The notes under the pieces: model-generated
Database searches by the model: none
What the model saw: the letters and a program-made list of their open reading frames with translations, nothing else
What the model was told of the DNA's origin: nothing
Shown here: piece after piece, positions 20,895 to 30,083 of the stretch
Numbering within the stretch: the stretch's first letter is position 1
How the letters are laid out: every line of letters begins with the position of its first letter
Origin: Ruegeria arenilitoris
GTDB lineage: Bacteria > Pseudomonadota > Alphaproteobacteria > Rhodobacterales > Rhodobacteraceae
Reading direction: 5' to 3'
Length of the DNA stretch: 64,000 nucleotides
Assembly (NCBI RefSeq): GCF_013030985.1
Contig: NZ_WPYP01000009.1
Location: forward strand, 124,001 to 188,000
Program-made: the position numbers and the translations under genes

Positions 20895-21743
20895 ATGCCC
20901 AAAGGCCTCACTTTTCTGCCATCGCTGGCGCTTGCTGTGACGATGGCCCTGCCATTGGCCGCCGAAACCAAACCCGACGCCAGCACCGTTATTGCCCGCG
21001 TGAACGGGGAAGAGATCACTTTGGGTCACGTGATCGCCACCGGCGCTGCTCTGCCCGAGCAGTACCAGCAGATTGAAGATGACGTGCTGTACGAGCTGAT
21101 CGTCGACCAGCTGATCCAGCAGGCGCTGCTGGGCCAGCAGCAGGAAGCCTTGTCCAAGCTGAACACACTGGCACTGGACAATGAGACACGCTCGCTGCTG
21201 GCGGTGCAGACGGTGAACGCCTTGATCGCGGAAGAACTGACAGACGAGGCGATTCAGGCGGCCTATGACGCGAAATATGCCGATTTCCAGGGCGCGGATG
21301 AGTTCAACGCCAGCCACATCCTTGTGGAAACCGAAGAAAAAGCCAAAGAGATCAAGGCACAGCTGGACGACGGTGCCGATTTCGCCGAAATGGCCAAAGA
21401 GCACTCGACCGGCCCGTCCGGTCCCAATGGGGGTGAGCTGGGCTGGTTCGGATCGGGCCAGATGGTTCCGGCCTTCGAGGCAGCCGTGATCAGCCTGGAA
21501 AAGGGGCAGGTGTCCGAGCCTGTGAAAACCCAGTTCGGCTGGCACGTGGTCACCCTGAACGACAAGCGCAAATCCGAAGCACCGGACCTGGATCAGGTCC
21601 GCGCCGAGCTGACCCAGACCCTGCAGCAAGAGGTCATCCAGGCCCGCATCGACGAACTTACCCAGCAGGCCGAGATTGAACGCCCGGCGCTGGAGGGCGC
21701 TGGTCCCGAAGTTCTGCGTCAGACCGACCTGATTCAGGAGTAA
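20895..21743 (+). CDS. Periplasmic peptidyl-prolyl isomerase, parvulin (PpiC/SurA) type
   Basis: A 282-residue exported foldase. Residues 1-23 are a signal peptide (LTFLPSLALAVTMALPLAAE). A SurA-N-like helical segment (about 30-125) precedes the parvulin domain (about 130-230), with NASHILVETEEKA, FAEMAKEHSTGPSGPNGGELGWF and FGWHVVTLNDKR as the canonical motifs. It is divergent from secA, so exporter and periplasmic folding factor share a 176-bp intergenic region. argJ follows 6 bases after its stop, suggesting co-transcription. Confidence 0.9.
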   Translation: MPKGLTFLPSLALAVTMALPLAAETKPDASTVIARVNGEEITLGHVIATGAALPEQYQQIEDDVLYELIVDQLIQQALLGQQQEALSKLNTLALDNETRSLLAVQTVNALIAEELTDEAIQAAYDAKYADFQGADEFNASHILVETEEKAKEIKAQLDDGADFAEMAKEHSTGPSGPNGGELGWFGSGQMVPAFEAAVISLEKGQVSEPVKTQFGWHVVTLNDKRKSEAPDLDQVRAELTQTLQQEVIQARIDELTQQAEIERPALEGAGPEVLRQTDLIQE

Positions 21744-21749
21744 ACGCGC

Positions 21750-22976
21750 GTGGCCACGATCACCAAGGTCTCTCCGCTGGCTCCGGCGGCTTTTCCCGAA
21801 TTGCCTGCGATTGACGGTGTGCGCTTTGCCACCGTCGAGGCGGGGGTGCGCTATCAGGGACGCACTGACGTCATGCTGGCGGTACTGGACCCTGGCACGT
21901 CTGTGGCCGGGGTTTTTACCCGGTCTGCTACCCGTGCGGCGCCGGTGCTGGACTGTCAGGACAAGATCGGCGGGGCCAGTGACGGCCCGGCGGCGATCCT
22001 TGTGAACTCGGGTAATGCCAACGCGTTCACCGGGCACTATGGTCAGACCTCGGTGGCCGAGGTGACGCAGGCGGTCTCAAAAGCAACCGGCGTTCCGGTC
22101 GAGCGGGTCTTTACCTCTTCGACCGGCGTGATCGGCGAGCCGCTGCCGCATGAGCGTATCGTGACGCAGCTTGAGGCGCTGAAATCGGGCCTCAGCCGCC
22201 ATGCCATCGAGGACGCCGCGCGGGCGATCATGACCACCGACACCTTCCCGAAAGGGGCATCGGCGCAGGTCGAGATTGCCGGCAAAACAGTCTCTATTGC
22301 GGGGATTGCGAAGGGTTCGGGCATGATCGCGCCGGATATGGCGACGATGCTGGTCTATATCTTCACCGATGCGCAAGTCGAGCAATCGGCCCTTCAGGCG
22401 ATGCTGGGGGCGCAAACCGACCGGACGTTCAACTGCATTACCGTGGACAGCGACACCTCGACCTCGGACAGCCTGCTGCTGTGCGCCACCGGCGCGTCAG
22501 GTGTGGATGCCACCGGCAACGCGGCTTTTGCCGAGGCGTTGGAAACCGTAATGCTGGATCTTGCCCAGCAGGTGGTGCGTGACGGGGAAGGGGCCACGAA
22601 ATTCGTGGAAATCCGTGTGACCGGGGCCGACTCGGACACTGACGCCAAGGTGCATGGTCTGGCCATCGCCAACTCACCGCTGGTGAAAACCGCCATCGCG
22701 GGCGAGGACCCGAATTGGGGCCGCGTGGTCATGGCCATCGGCAAATCCGGCGCCGCGGCGGATCGGGACCTGCTGAGCATCTCTTTCGGAGACATTCTGG
22801 TGGCCGAAAAAGGCTGGGTCAGCCCGGACTACCGCGAGGAAGACGCCGCCGCCTATATGAAAGGTCAGGATCTGGTGATCGCCGTCGATCTGGGGCTGGG
22901 TGAGGGTCAGTCCACCGTTTGGACCTGTGACCTGACCCATGGGTATATCGAGATCAACGCGGACTATCGCTCGTGA
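21750..22976 (+). CDS. argJ: Glutamate N-acetyltransferase / amino-acid acetyltransferase ArgJ
   Basis: A 408-residue Ntn-fold enzyme that cleaves itself and recycles the acetyl group from N-acetylornithine to glutamate in arginine synthesis. The autoprocessing site is the Thr in KGSGMIAPDMATMLVY (near residue 198), which becomes the nucleophile of the beta chain. NSGNANAFTG and EDPNWGRVVMAIGKSG are strongly conserved. It starts with GTG. The stop overlaps the GTG of mutT (GTGA). Whether it is mono- or bifunctional cannot be read from the sequence. Confidence 0.96.
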   Translation: MATITKVSPLAPAAFPELPAIDGVRFATVEAGVRYQGRTDVMLAVLDPGTSVAGVFTRSATRAAPVLDCQDKIGGASDGPAAILVNSGNANAFTGHYGQTSVAEVTQAVSKATGVPVERVFTSSTGVIGEPLPHERIVTQLEALKSGLSRHAIEDAARAIMTTDTFPKGASAQVEIAGKTVSIAGIAKGSGMIAPDMATMLVYIFTDAQVEQSALQAMLGAQTDRTFNCITVDSDTSTSDSLLLCATGASGVDATGNAAFAEALETVMLDLAQQVVRDGEGATKFVEIRVTGADSDTDAKVHGLAIANSPLVKTAIAGEDPNWGRVVMAIGKSGAAADRDLLSISFGDILVAEKGWVSPDYREEDAAAYMKGQDLVIAVDLGLGEGQSTVWTCDLTHGYIEINADYRS

Positions 22977-23371
22977 AAACAGTTCTGGTTTCTGCGGTCG
23001 CCCTGATCGACATTGAGGGCCGGGTGCTGCTGGCGCAGCGCCCAGAGGGCAAATCCATGGCCGGTCTGTGGGAATTCCCCGGCGGCAAGATCGAACCCGG
23101 CGAAACCCCCGAGGCCGCTTTGATCCGCGAATTGCACGAGGAGCTGGGTATCGACACCTGGGCTTCGTGCCTCGCGCCGCTGACCTTTGCCAGTCACAGC
23201 TATGACGATTTCCACCTGCTGATGCCGTTGTTTGCCTGCCGCAAATGGGAGGGGATTCCGCAATCCAAGGAAGGGCAGGCATTGAAATGGGCGCGCGCGA
23301 ATGAGCTGCGCAATTACCCGATGCCCGCGGCGGATGTGCCGCTGATCCCGATTTTGAGAGATTGGTTGTAG
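22973..23371 (+). CDS. mutT: 8-oxo-dGTP diphosphatase MutT (Nudix)
   Basis: A 132-residue cytosolic Nudix hydrolase that removes oxidised dGTP from the nucleotide pool. The Nudix box begins at the Gly of GGKIEPGETPEAA (about residue 38) and ends in RELHEELGI, fitting GX5EX7REUXEEXGU. LLAQRPEGKSMAGLWEFPGG precedes it, a MutT-specific substrate segment. Start GTG, overlapping argJ by 4 bases. Another Nudix substrate is possible, but the length and flanking motifs favour MutT. Confidence 0.9.
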   Translation: MKTVLVSAVALIDIEGRVLLAQRPEGKSMAGLWEFPGGKIEPGETPEAALIRELHEELGIDTWASCLAPLTFASHSYDDFHLLMPLFACRKWEGIPQSKEGQALKWARANELRNYPMPAADVPLIPILRDWL

Positions 23372-23493
23372 GGGTTGAACGTCGGAAACACCCTAGAAAA
23401 ACCCGGCTGGATGACGGTTATGCGGTCTTTGCTGCCATTGAAACATGAGCAAACATTGCGCAAAGTTACTCAGACAAAATTCAGGGCCTCACT

Positions 23494-23721
23494 ATGACGC
23501 AGGATCAAAGCTTTGCCGTTGTCGCCTTGTCGATGCTTGGAACGTATGGAGTATTGTTGGCATTTTCTCCGCGATATCGGAATGATACGGTAAAGATGTT
23601 CCACTTGGAAAAATCGACGTTGCGCGTCGCGATTGAAAACCCTTTGGCAACCTTTGCACATTTTCTATCGTTCGTTTTGCCAGTCTACTATGTGATGGGC
23701 TTGCCAATACACCATCCGTAG
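23494..23721 (+). CDS. Small membrane protein of unknown function
   Basis: A 75-residue open frame. It contains two hydrophobic stretches, about residues 8-24 (VVALSMLGTYGVLLAF) and about 52-68 (FAHFLSFVLPVYYVMG), separated by a charged loop (RYRNDTVKMFHLEKS). No family was recognised. It lies in an AT-richer patch with codon use unlike the neighbours, between mutT and thpR and just 11 bases before thpR. It may be co-transcribed with thpR. No competing frame looks better, but short length keeps confidence low. Confidence 0.5.
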   Translation: MTQDQSFAVVALSMLGTYGVLLAFSPRYRNDTVKMFHLEKSTLRVAIENPLATFAHFLSFVLPVYYVMGLPIHHP

Positions 23722-23732
23722 CTCTGGGCTCT

Positions 23733-24251
23733 ATGCGGTCTTTCATTGCGATATCGCTTAGCGACGACGTAAAGGCAGCTATTGCGCCCTTGCAACGCGC
23801 GCTGCCGGTCGGCCGACTGGTATCGTCGGACAACATGCATTTGACGCTAGCCTTTTTGGATGATCAGACCGAGGAGACGTTAGAGGAATTGCATGAAGAG
23901 CTTTTGAAACTTTCAGCTCCACCCTTCGGCATCACCTTTTCAGGGATCGAAAGTTTTGGGCAGGTTCTGGCTGTCGTGGCGGAGGATTGTCCGGCACTCG
24001 TAGCTTTGCACCAAAAAATCCAGACTGCCATGCGGCGAGCCGAGATCGTGCTGCCCCGCCGGCGCTTTCGCCCGCATGTGACTATTGCTCGCTTCAAACC
24101 AGGACAACGCGAGGCGGTTCAGCTCGTCCAACATCCGTGCACAATGAGCGCCTTGCCAAAGATGCAGGTGACCGGCTTTACCCTATACCAATCGACCTTG
24201 CGTCCAGAAGGTGCCAGACACGAAGCCTTGGCGCATTATGTGCTCAGGTGA
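23733..24251 (+). CDS. thpR: RNA 2',3'-cyclic phosphodiesterase ThpR (2H phosphoesterase)
   Basis: A 172-residue protein with the two HxTx catalytic motifs of the 2H superfamily: HLTLAFL (near residue 36) and HVTIARF (near residue 114). It begins MRSFIAISL, typical of the bacterial LigT/ThpR group. The enzyme hydrolyses 2',3'-cyclic phosphate ends to 2'-phosphomonoesters and has been linked to RNA end processing. The gene is less GC-rich and uses rarer codons than neighbouring genes. It is followed by about 530 bases without a convincing gene. Confidence 0.9.
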   Translation: MRSFIAISLSDDVKAAIAPLQRALPVGRLVSSDNMHLTLAFLDDQTEETLEELHEELLKLSAPPFGITFSGIESFGQVLAVVAEDCPALVALHQKIQTAMRRAEIVLPRRRFRPHVTIARFKPGQREAVQLVQHPCTMSALPKMQVTGFTLYQSTLRPEGARHEALAHYVLR

Positions 24252-24781
24252 CGGGCTGCCGTTGCAGCTAAACTGGCCAGCGCTTGGCATACATGTATGA
24301 CAAAAAACGATCACTGTTGATCGCCCGTCCACAAAACGCTCTTTGGTGCGGTTGCAGCGATAACTCTGTTTGTCCGCCACTTGCCTTTACTCGCCGGTAC
24401 TCCAAATGTCCGGCTTCCGCAGTTTGCGATGTGCCGCGCAAAAGAAAGGCTGAAGCATGTTAGATGGCGGCTTTGGGCGCAAAGCTGCCCCGTATCAATG
24501 CCCGACATCTCGTTACGTCAACTTTGCTGCAAAGGCGTGAAACCCAGCCCAAAGTCCTCTAACGCTCGACTTAGATACCCAATCTCGCGGTTTGTATACC
24601 TTGTAAGACCCAAAAGATCCCCCTCTTACGCCTGTTACAATTCGTAAGAATTGAGAAAACATCAGGCAAAACTTGACGCTGATCTTGCTCATGCTCCTAA
24701 TCGGGGCATTGGCGTCCGGGCACCATCCCGGACCCGCCATTTCCGGCCTCGGGGAGGGGTCGGATGGGGAGGAGAGAGAGA
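24252..24781. other. Non-coding stretch upstream of the acyl-CoA ligase/LIV operon
   Basis: No frame here looks like a protein; the short open frames lack ribosome-binding sites and family resemblance. The segment is less GC-rich than its flanks. It holds a dyad CAATTC-GTAA-GAATTG (24638-24653) and a hairpin GTCCGGG (24714-24720) / CCCGGAC (24727-24733) in what is probably the 5' leader of the downstream operon. It most likely carries that operon's promoter and control sites. Confidence 0.5.
24638..24653. promoter_or_regulatory. Candidate operator dyad ahead of the ligase/LIV operon
   Basis: CAATTC GTAA GAATTG is a perfect 6-bp dyad with a 4-base spacer, about 130 bases upstream of the ligase start, and is overlapped by a second dyad CTTACG (24625-24630) / CGTAAG (24643-24648). 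The binding factor is unknown; no regulator gene lies nearby. Confidence 0.25.
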
Positions 24782-26755
24782 TTGGCTCAGACGCAGTCGG
24801 GCGCGGACGGGATGGCCTCCCTTCCGGCGCTGCTACATCGCAATGCGACACAGTTCGGGAATGCCCCGGCCTATCGGGAAAAAGAATTCGGCATCTGGCA
24901 ATGCTGGACCTGGGCGGAAACCGCTGCCGAGGTTCGCGCGCTGGCGCTTGGATTTCTGGAGATCGGCGTTGAAAAGGGTGACCATATTGCCGTGATCGGT
25001 CGCAACCGACCGGCGCATTACTGGTCGATGGTGGCCGCGCAGATGGTGGGGGCGGTCCCGGTGCCGCTGTATCAGGACTCGGTGGCCGAAGAGATGGCCT
25101 ATGTGCTGGAGCATTGCGGCGCGAAATACGTCGTCTGCGGCGATCAGGAGCAGGTCGACAAGGTCATCGAGATTCAGGAAAACCTGCATCAGGTCAAACA
25201 CATCTTCTATACCGACAAGCGCGGGATGCGGAAATACGACCACTCCCAGATGAACGCGCTGGAAGACATCATGGCCGAGGGAAACGCAGGCCATCAGCGG
25301 TTCGATGCGGAACTGGACAAGCGGACTGCTGCGATCACCTATGACGATACCTGCGTGATGCTTTACACCTCGGGCACCACGGGCAAGCCCAAGGGTGTGG
25401 TGCTTTCGAACCGCAACGTGATCGAAAGCGCCAAGAATTCGGCCGAGTTCGATCACCTGACCCGGAATGAGGACATCCTGTCCTACCTGCCGATGGCCTG
25501 GGTCGGTGATTTCATCTTTTCCATCGGTCAGGCTTATTGGTGCGGTTTCTGCGTGAACTGCCCCGAAAGCGCCGACACGATGATGACCGATCTGCGCGAG
25601 ATCGGGCCAACCTATTTCTTTGCCCCGCCGCGGGTGTTCGAAACCCAGCTGACCAACGTGATGATCCGGATGGAGGACGCGGGCAAGCTGAAGCAGCGCA
25701 TGTTCCACCACTTCATGGCGCACGCCAAGAAGGTTGGAGGGCTGCTGCTGGACGGTAAGCCGGTGGGTTTCGGCGACCGGCTGAAATACGCGCTGGGCAA
25801 TCTGCTGGTCTATGGCCCGCTCAAGGATACTCTGGGCTATGGCCGGTTCCGCGTGGGATATACGGCCGGTGAGGCGATCGGGCCGGAGATTTTCGATTTC
25901 TACCGCTCGCTGGGTATAAACCTGAAACAGCTTTACGGCCAAACCGAAGCCACCGTGTTTATCACCGTTCAGCCTGATGGTGAGGTGCGCGCGGATACGG
26001 TTGGTGTACCAGCCCCGGCGGTCGAGCTGAAAATCGACGACAACGGCGAGATTCACTATCGCTCGCCCGGCGTGTTCGTCGAGTATTACAACAACCCGGA
26101 TTCGACCGCTTCGACCAAGGATGCCGAGGGCTGGGTGGCCACCGGGGACGCAGGATTCATCGAAGAGAACTCGGGCCATCTGCGGATCATCGACCGGGCC
26201 AAGGACGTGGGCAAGATGGCCGATGGGTCGATGTTTGCGCCGAAATATGTTGAGAACAAGCTGAAGTTCTATCCCGATATCCTTGAGGTCGTGCTGTTCG
26301 GAAACGGCCGGGATCATTGTGTCGCCTTCATTAATATCGACCTGACCGCAGTCGGCAACTGGGCGGAACGCAACAACGTGGCCTATGCGTCTTATCAGGA
26401 ACTGGCGGGCCATCCCCGTGTGTTAGAGACGATTCGCGGCCATGTGGAAGAGGTGAACAAGTCCGTGGCGGCGGATGAAATGCTGTCAGGTTGCCAGGTG
26501 CATCGCTTTGTTGTGCTGCATAAGGAACTGGACGCCGATGATGGTGAGATGACCCGTACGCGGAAAGTGCGGCGTGGTTTCGTCGAGGAGAAGTTCAGCG
26601 ACATCATCGCGGCGCTGTATGACGGGTCCAAAACCGTCTCGACCACGACCGAAGTGACCTATGAGGACGGCCGCAAGGGGTCGATCTCGGCGACGCTGGA
26701 GATTGTGGACGCGCCGGTGGTGCCGGTGGCGCAGCACAAGGTGGCTGCGGAATGA
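24782..26755 (+). CDS. AMP-forming long-chain acyl-CoA synthetase family ligase
   Basis: A 657-residue adenylate-forming ligase that would activate a carboxylic acid to its acyl-CoA with ATP. The P-loop motif MLYTSGTTGKPKGVVLSNRN is near residue 198, YLPMAWVGDF and GQTEATVFITVQPDG follow, and WVATGDAGFIEENSGHLRIIDRAKD is the A8-type hinge. I chose the TTG start at 24782, with GGGGAGGAG 10-18 bases upstream; the in-frame ATG at 24764 overlaps that ribosome-binding site. It heads an operon with a complete LIV-type importer and a second ligase. The substrate (long-chain, branched or aryl acid) is not determinable from sequence. Confidence 0.9.
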   Translation: MAQTQSGADGMASLPALLHRNATQFGNAPAYREKEFGIWQCWTWAETAAEVRALALGFLEIGVEKGDHIAVIGRNRPAHYWSMVAAQMVGAVPVPLYQDSVAEEMAYVLEHCGAKYVVCGDQEQVDKVIEIQENLHQVKHIFYTDKRGMRKYDHSQMNALEDIMAEGNAGHQRFDAELDKRTAAITYDDTCVMLYTSGTTGKPKGVVLSNRNVIESAKNSAEFDHLTRNEDILSYLPMAWVGDFIFSIGQAYWCGFCVNCPESADTMMTDLREIGPTYFFAPPRVFETQLTNVMIRMEDAGKLKQRMFHHFMAHAKKVGGLLLDGKPVGFGDRLKYALGNLLVYGPLKDTLGYGRFRVGYTAGEAIGPEIFDFYRSLGINLKQLYGQTEATVFITVQPDGEVRADTVGVPAPAVELKIDDNGEIHYRSPGVFVEYYNNPDSTASTKDAEGWVATGDAGFIEENSGHLRIIDRAKDVGKMADGSMFAPKYVENKLKFYPDILEVVLFGNGRDHCVAFINIDLTAVGNWAERNNVAYASYQELAGHPRVLETIRGHVEEVNKSVAADEMLSGCQVHRFVVLHKELDADDGEMTRTRKVRRGFVEEKFSDIIAALYDGSKTVSTTTEVTYEDGRKGSISATLEIVDAPVVPVAQHKVAAE

Positions 26756-26833
26756 GGACCGGTCGTGCGCCGCTCGACCTTCGGTCGTCGCCCCGCCCGC
26801 CGTCCCGTTTTTGCAAAAGTCAGGGAGTGACTG

Positions 26834-27652
26834 ATGCTGGATAGTACCGAAGGATATGTCACCGAGGACGGTCGCAAGATCGGCGGCGTGGTGATGGAGA
26901 TGAAAAACATCACCCTGCGCTTTGGCGGTGTGGTGGCGATCAAGGATATCTCGTTCGACATTCGCGAGGGCGAAATCCGCGCCATCATCGGACCGAACGG
27001 GGCGGGCAAGTCCTCGATGCTGAACGTGATCTCGGGATTTTATGTGCCGCAGGAGGGCGAGGTTTGGTTCCACGGCGCCAAGCGCCCGCCGATGCGGCCT
27101 TATGAGGTGGCACGGCAGGGCATTGCACGGACGTTCCAGAATATCGCCCTGTTCGAAGGCATGAGCGTTTTGGACAACGTCATGACCGGGCGGCTGAACT
27201 ACATGAAGACCAACATGTTCCAGCAGGCCTGGTGGAAAGGCAAAGCCGAGGCGGAAGAGGTTGAGAACCGCGAGGCCGTTGAGAAGATCATCGACTTTCT
27301 GGAAATCCAGCACATCCGCAAGACGCCCGTTTCCCGCTTGCCGTACGGTTTGAAAAAACGGGTCGAGTTGGCGCGCGCGCTGGCGGCCGAGCCCAAGCTG
27401 CTGCTGCTGGATGAGCCGATGGCCGGTATGAATGTCGAAGAGAAAGAGGACATGAGCCGCTTTATCCTAGATGTGAATGACGAGTTCGGCACCACCATCG
27501 CCCTGATCGAGCATGATATGGGCGTGGTGATGGACCTGAGCGACCGGGTGGTCGTGATGGATTACGGCAAGAAGATCGGCGACGGCACACCGGACGAGGT
27601 GCGCAGCAATCAGGACGTCATCGACGCCTATCTGGGGGTCAGCCATGACTAA
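26834..27652 (+). CDS. livG: LIV-type ABC transporter ATP-binding protein (LivG-like)
   Basis: A 272-residue ATPase of the branched-chain/hydrophobic amino-acid (HAAT) importer family. Walker A is GPNGAGKSS (near residue 57), and the LivG-type GIARTFQNIALFEGMSVLDNVMTG region follows. The signature is degenerate (SRLPYGLKKRVELARAL instead of LSGGQ), Walker B is LLLLDEPMAGMN, and the switch is LIEHDMGVVMDLSDRVVVMDYG. The LPYG signature is common in this subgroup of LivG proteins next to acyl-CoA ligases. The start has GGGAGTG upstream. Confidence 0.9.
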   Translation: MLDSTEGYVTEDGRKIGGVVMEMKNITLRFGGVVAIKDISFDIREGEIRAIIGPNGAGKSSMLNVISGFYVPQEGEVWFHGAKRPPMRPYEVARQGIARTFQNIALFEGMSVLDNVMTGRLNYMKTNMFQQAWWKGKAEAEEVENREAVEKIIDFLEIQHIRKTPVSRLPYGLKKRVELARALAAEPKLLLLDEPMAGMNVEEKEDMSRFILDVNDEFGTTIALIEHDMGVVMDLSDRVVVMDYGKKIGDGTPDEVRSNQDVIDAYLGVSHD

Positions 27653-27681
27653 GCATCGGACAGACATGAGGAGCGGCGCAG

Positions 27682-28668
27682 ATGCCTGAACAACTCGTAT
27701 TCGCGATGGAGGTCATCCTCAACGGTCTGATGGCCGGGGTGCTGTATGCGCTGGTCGCGCTGGGCTTTGTGCTGATCTACAAAGCCTCCGGGATTTTCAA
27801 TTATGCCCAAGGGGTTATGGCCCTGTTCGCGGCGATGACGCTGGTCGGGATCATGAGCGGCCAGGTTCCGTTTGCGCATATCATCAACGCGACCTTTGGA
27901 ACGCATGTGCACAAGTTTGGCTGGACTGTTCCGGCACTGCTGGCAATCATCCTGACCATGGGTGTCATGGTGCTGCTGGCCTGGGCGGTGCAGCGGTTCG
28001 TCATGCGCCATCTGGTCGGGCAGGAGCCGATCATCCTGTTCATGGCCACCATTGGTCTGGCCTATTTCCTTGAAGGCGTGGCCGACCTGATGTGGGGATC
28101 CGAGATCAAGACGCTGGATGTGGGCCTGCCGCAGGGCATCAACCTGTGGATTGATGAGGCGACCTTCAACATCTTTGGCTATGGGTTCTTCATCGACAAT
28201 CTGGACATTGTGGCGACGGTGATTGCGGCGCTGCTGGTGGCGGCACTGGTCGTGTTCAGCCAATACACCAAACAGGGCCGGGCGATGCGCGCGGTGGCCG
28301 ATGACCACCAGGCGGCACTGTCGGTTGGGATCTCGCTGAACTTCATCTGGATCATGGTCTGGTCGGTTGCGGGTTTCGTGGCGCTGGTCGCGGGTATCAT
28401 GTGGGGCACCAAGTCGGGCGTGCAGTTCTCGCTGTCGCTGATTGCGCTCAAGGCGCTGCCGGTGCTGATGCTGGGCGGGTTCACCTCGATCCCCGGCGCC
28501 ATCGTGGGCGGGCTGATCATCGGTGTCGGTGAGAAACTGTTCGAATTTGCCATCGGCCCGCTGGTCGGCGGCGCGACCGAGAACTGGTTTGCCTATGTTC
28601 TGGCGCTGATTTTCCTGGTGTTCCGTCCGCAAGGACTCTTCGGCGAGAAAATCATCGAGAGGGTGTAA
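27682..28668 (+). CDS. livH: LIV-type ABC transporter permease (LivH-like)
   Basis: A 328-residue inner-membrane permease with eight or so helices. NGLMAGVLYALVALGFVLIYKASGIFNYAQG at the N-terminus is the LivH hallmark (abridged by position: residues about 14-44). QGRAMRAVADDHQAALSVGI is the coupling region and LGGFTSIPGAIVGGLIIGVGE the conserved late segment. It pairs with the livM product as a heterodimer. A small two-helix membrane gene is inserted between it and livM. Confidence 0.92.
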   Translation: MPEQLVFAMEVILNGLMAGVLYALVALGFVLIYKASGIFNYAQGVMALFAAMTLVGIMSGQVPFAHIINATFGTHVHKFGWTVPALLAIILTMGVMVLLAWAVQRFVMRHLVGQEPIILFMATIGLAYFLEGVADLMWGSEIKTLDVGLPQGINLWIDEATFNIFGYGFFIDNLDIVATVIAALLVAALVVFSQYTKQGRAMRAVADDHQAALSVGISLNFIWIMVWSVAGFVALVAGIMWGTKSGVQFSLSLIALKALPVLMLGGFTSIPGAIVGGLIIGVGEKLFEFAIGPLVGGATENWFAYVLALIFLVFRPQGLFGEKIIERV

Positions 28669-28671
28669 GGC

Positions 28672-28929
28672 ATGACCAAACTCATCGCCATCATCAACGT
28701 GGTCGCATGGGCCGGGTTCTGGGCCTTTGGGTACATCGCCCTCACATCGGAAGACTTGACGAACGGTCAGCTGACCATCGCCGCGATCCTGGCCTTTGTC
28801 GGGCTGATCATGGGTGTGCTGGCCTATCTGAAACTGGTGCGCGCCTCCGAGGCGAGTGGATTTGCCAAAGGCTCCAACCAACTGGACGCCGAGGCCCGCA
28901 ACAAAGCGCAGGAAGAATGGGGAAAGTAA
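28672..28929 (+). CDS. Small two-helix membrane protein within the LIV operon
   Basis: 85 residues with two transmembrane helices (about 4-24 and 35-55) and a charged, Ala/Glu/Lys-rich C-terminal tail (LDAEARNKAQEEWGK). It begins 3 bases after livH and ends 3 bases before livM, so it is clearly part of the operon. No known family was recognised. The position suggests an accessory subunit of the permease complex or a docking protein for one of the ligases; this is inference. Confidence 0.75.
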   Translation: MTKLIAIINVVAWAGFWAFGYIALTSEDLTNGQLTIAAILAFVGLIMGVLAYLKLVRASEASGFAKGSNQLDAEARNKAQEEWGK

Positions 28930-28932
28930 GAC

Positions 28933-30009
28933 ATGTTCTATCGTGAGGCCGGGGATTTCAAAACCTCGTACATTGATGACAGCCAGACCTTCCCGATCAA
29001 GTTCGACCGGTATCGGTACTATGTCGTGCTGGCGGTGGCGTTCGGGATCATTCCGTTCCTGATCAACGACTATCTGGCCAACGCGCTGTTGCTGCCGTTC
29101 CTGATTTACGCGATTGCGGCGATCGGGCTGAACATTCTGGTGGGCTATTGCGGGCAGGTCAGCCTGGGCACCGGGGGGTTCATGGCCGTGGGGGCCTATG
29201 CCTGCTACAAGCTGATGACCGCTTTCCCGGATGTCAGCATGTTCATCCACGTCATCCTTGCCGGAGGGATCACGGCCATCGTCGGCGTGCTGTTCGGCCT
29301 GCCGAGCCTTCGGATCAAGGGGTTTTACCTGGCGGTGGCGACGCTGGCGGCGCAGTTCTTCCTGGTGTGGCTGTTCAACCGGGTGCCGTGGTTCTACAAC
29401 TATTCGGCGTCGGGTCAGATCAATGCGCCGGAACGCGATGTGTTCGGCATCATCATCACCGGGCCGAACGCACCTGCCTGGGCCACATACCTGTTCTGCC
29501 TGATCTTCCTGACCATCTGCGCCCTGATCGCACGCAACCTGACGCGCGGCACCACCGGGCGCACCTGGATGGCAATCCGCGACATGGATATCGCGGCCGA
29601 GATCATCGGGGTGAACCCGCTGCGGGCGAAACTGACCGCCTTTGCCGTCAGCTCGTTCTTTGTAGGTATCGCGGGCGCGCTATTCTTTGCGGTTTATCTG
29701 GGCGCGGTTGAGGTCGGCGAGGCCTTCGGCATCCAGAAATCGTTCCTGGTTCTGTTCATGATCATTATCGGCGGGTTGGGCTCGATTTTCGGCTCGTTCG
29801 CGGGGGCGGCCTTTCTGGTGCTGCTGCCGGTGGTGCTGAAAGTGGTCGGCGCTGACTGGCTGGGCTGGCCCACGGATATCGTGGCGCATCTGCAGCTGGT
29901 GATCGTTGGCGGGCTGATCATCCTGTTCCTGATCCTTGAACCGCATGGCCTGGCGCAGCTGTGGCGCGTGGCGAAAGAGAAACTCAGACTCTGGCCGTTC
30001 CCGCACTAA
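28933..30009 (+). CDS. livM: LIV-type ABC transporter permease (LivM-like)
   Basis: A 358-residue permease. After about 30 soluble residues come the helices, with IAAIGLNILVGYCGQVSLGTGGFMAVGAY (residues about 62-90) as the LivM hallmark. TWMAIRDMDIAAEIIGVNPLRAKLTAFAVSS is the coupling loop, and IIGGLGSIFGSFAGAAFLVLLP follows. The N-terminal soluble extension is longer than in E. coli LivM-type core permeases. It is the partner of the LivH-like protein; the binding-protein gene follows after 74 bases. Confidence 0.92.
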   Translation: MFYREAGDFKTSYIDDSQTFPIKFDRYRYYVVLAVAFGIIPFLINDYLANALLLPFLIYAIAAIGLNILVGYCGQVSLGTGGFMAVGAYACYKLMTAFPDVSMFIHVILAGGITAIVGVLFGLPSLRIKGFYLAVATLAAQFFLVWLFNRVPWFYNYSASGQINAPERDVFGIIITGPNAPAWATYLFCLIFLTICALIARNLTRGTTGRTWMAIRDMDIAAEIIGVNPLRAKLTAFAVSSFFVGIAGALFFAVYLGAVEVGEAFGIQKSFLVLFMIIIGGLGSIFGSFAGAAFLVLLPVVLKVVGADWLGWPTDIVAHLQLVIVGGLIILFLILEPHGLAQLWRVAKEKLRLWPFPH

Positions 30010-30083
30010 GGGGCAGGCCCAATCAGATAACGGGTGCAAAAGCCCGACCCCAACATCGGACCAACCAAGGGAGGAGACACCCG

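Noticed and set aside
24714..24733. GTCCGGG/CCCGGAC hairpin before the first acyl-CoA ligase gene as a terminator
   Set aside because: No U-run and no gene ending just upstream; kept only as a leader hairpin.
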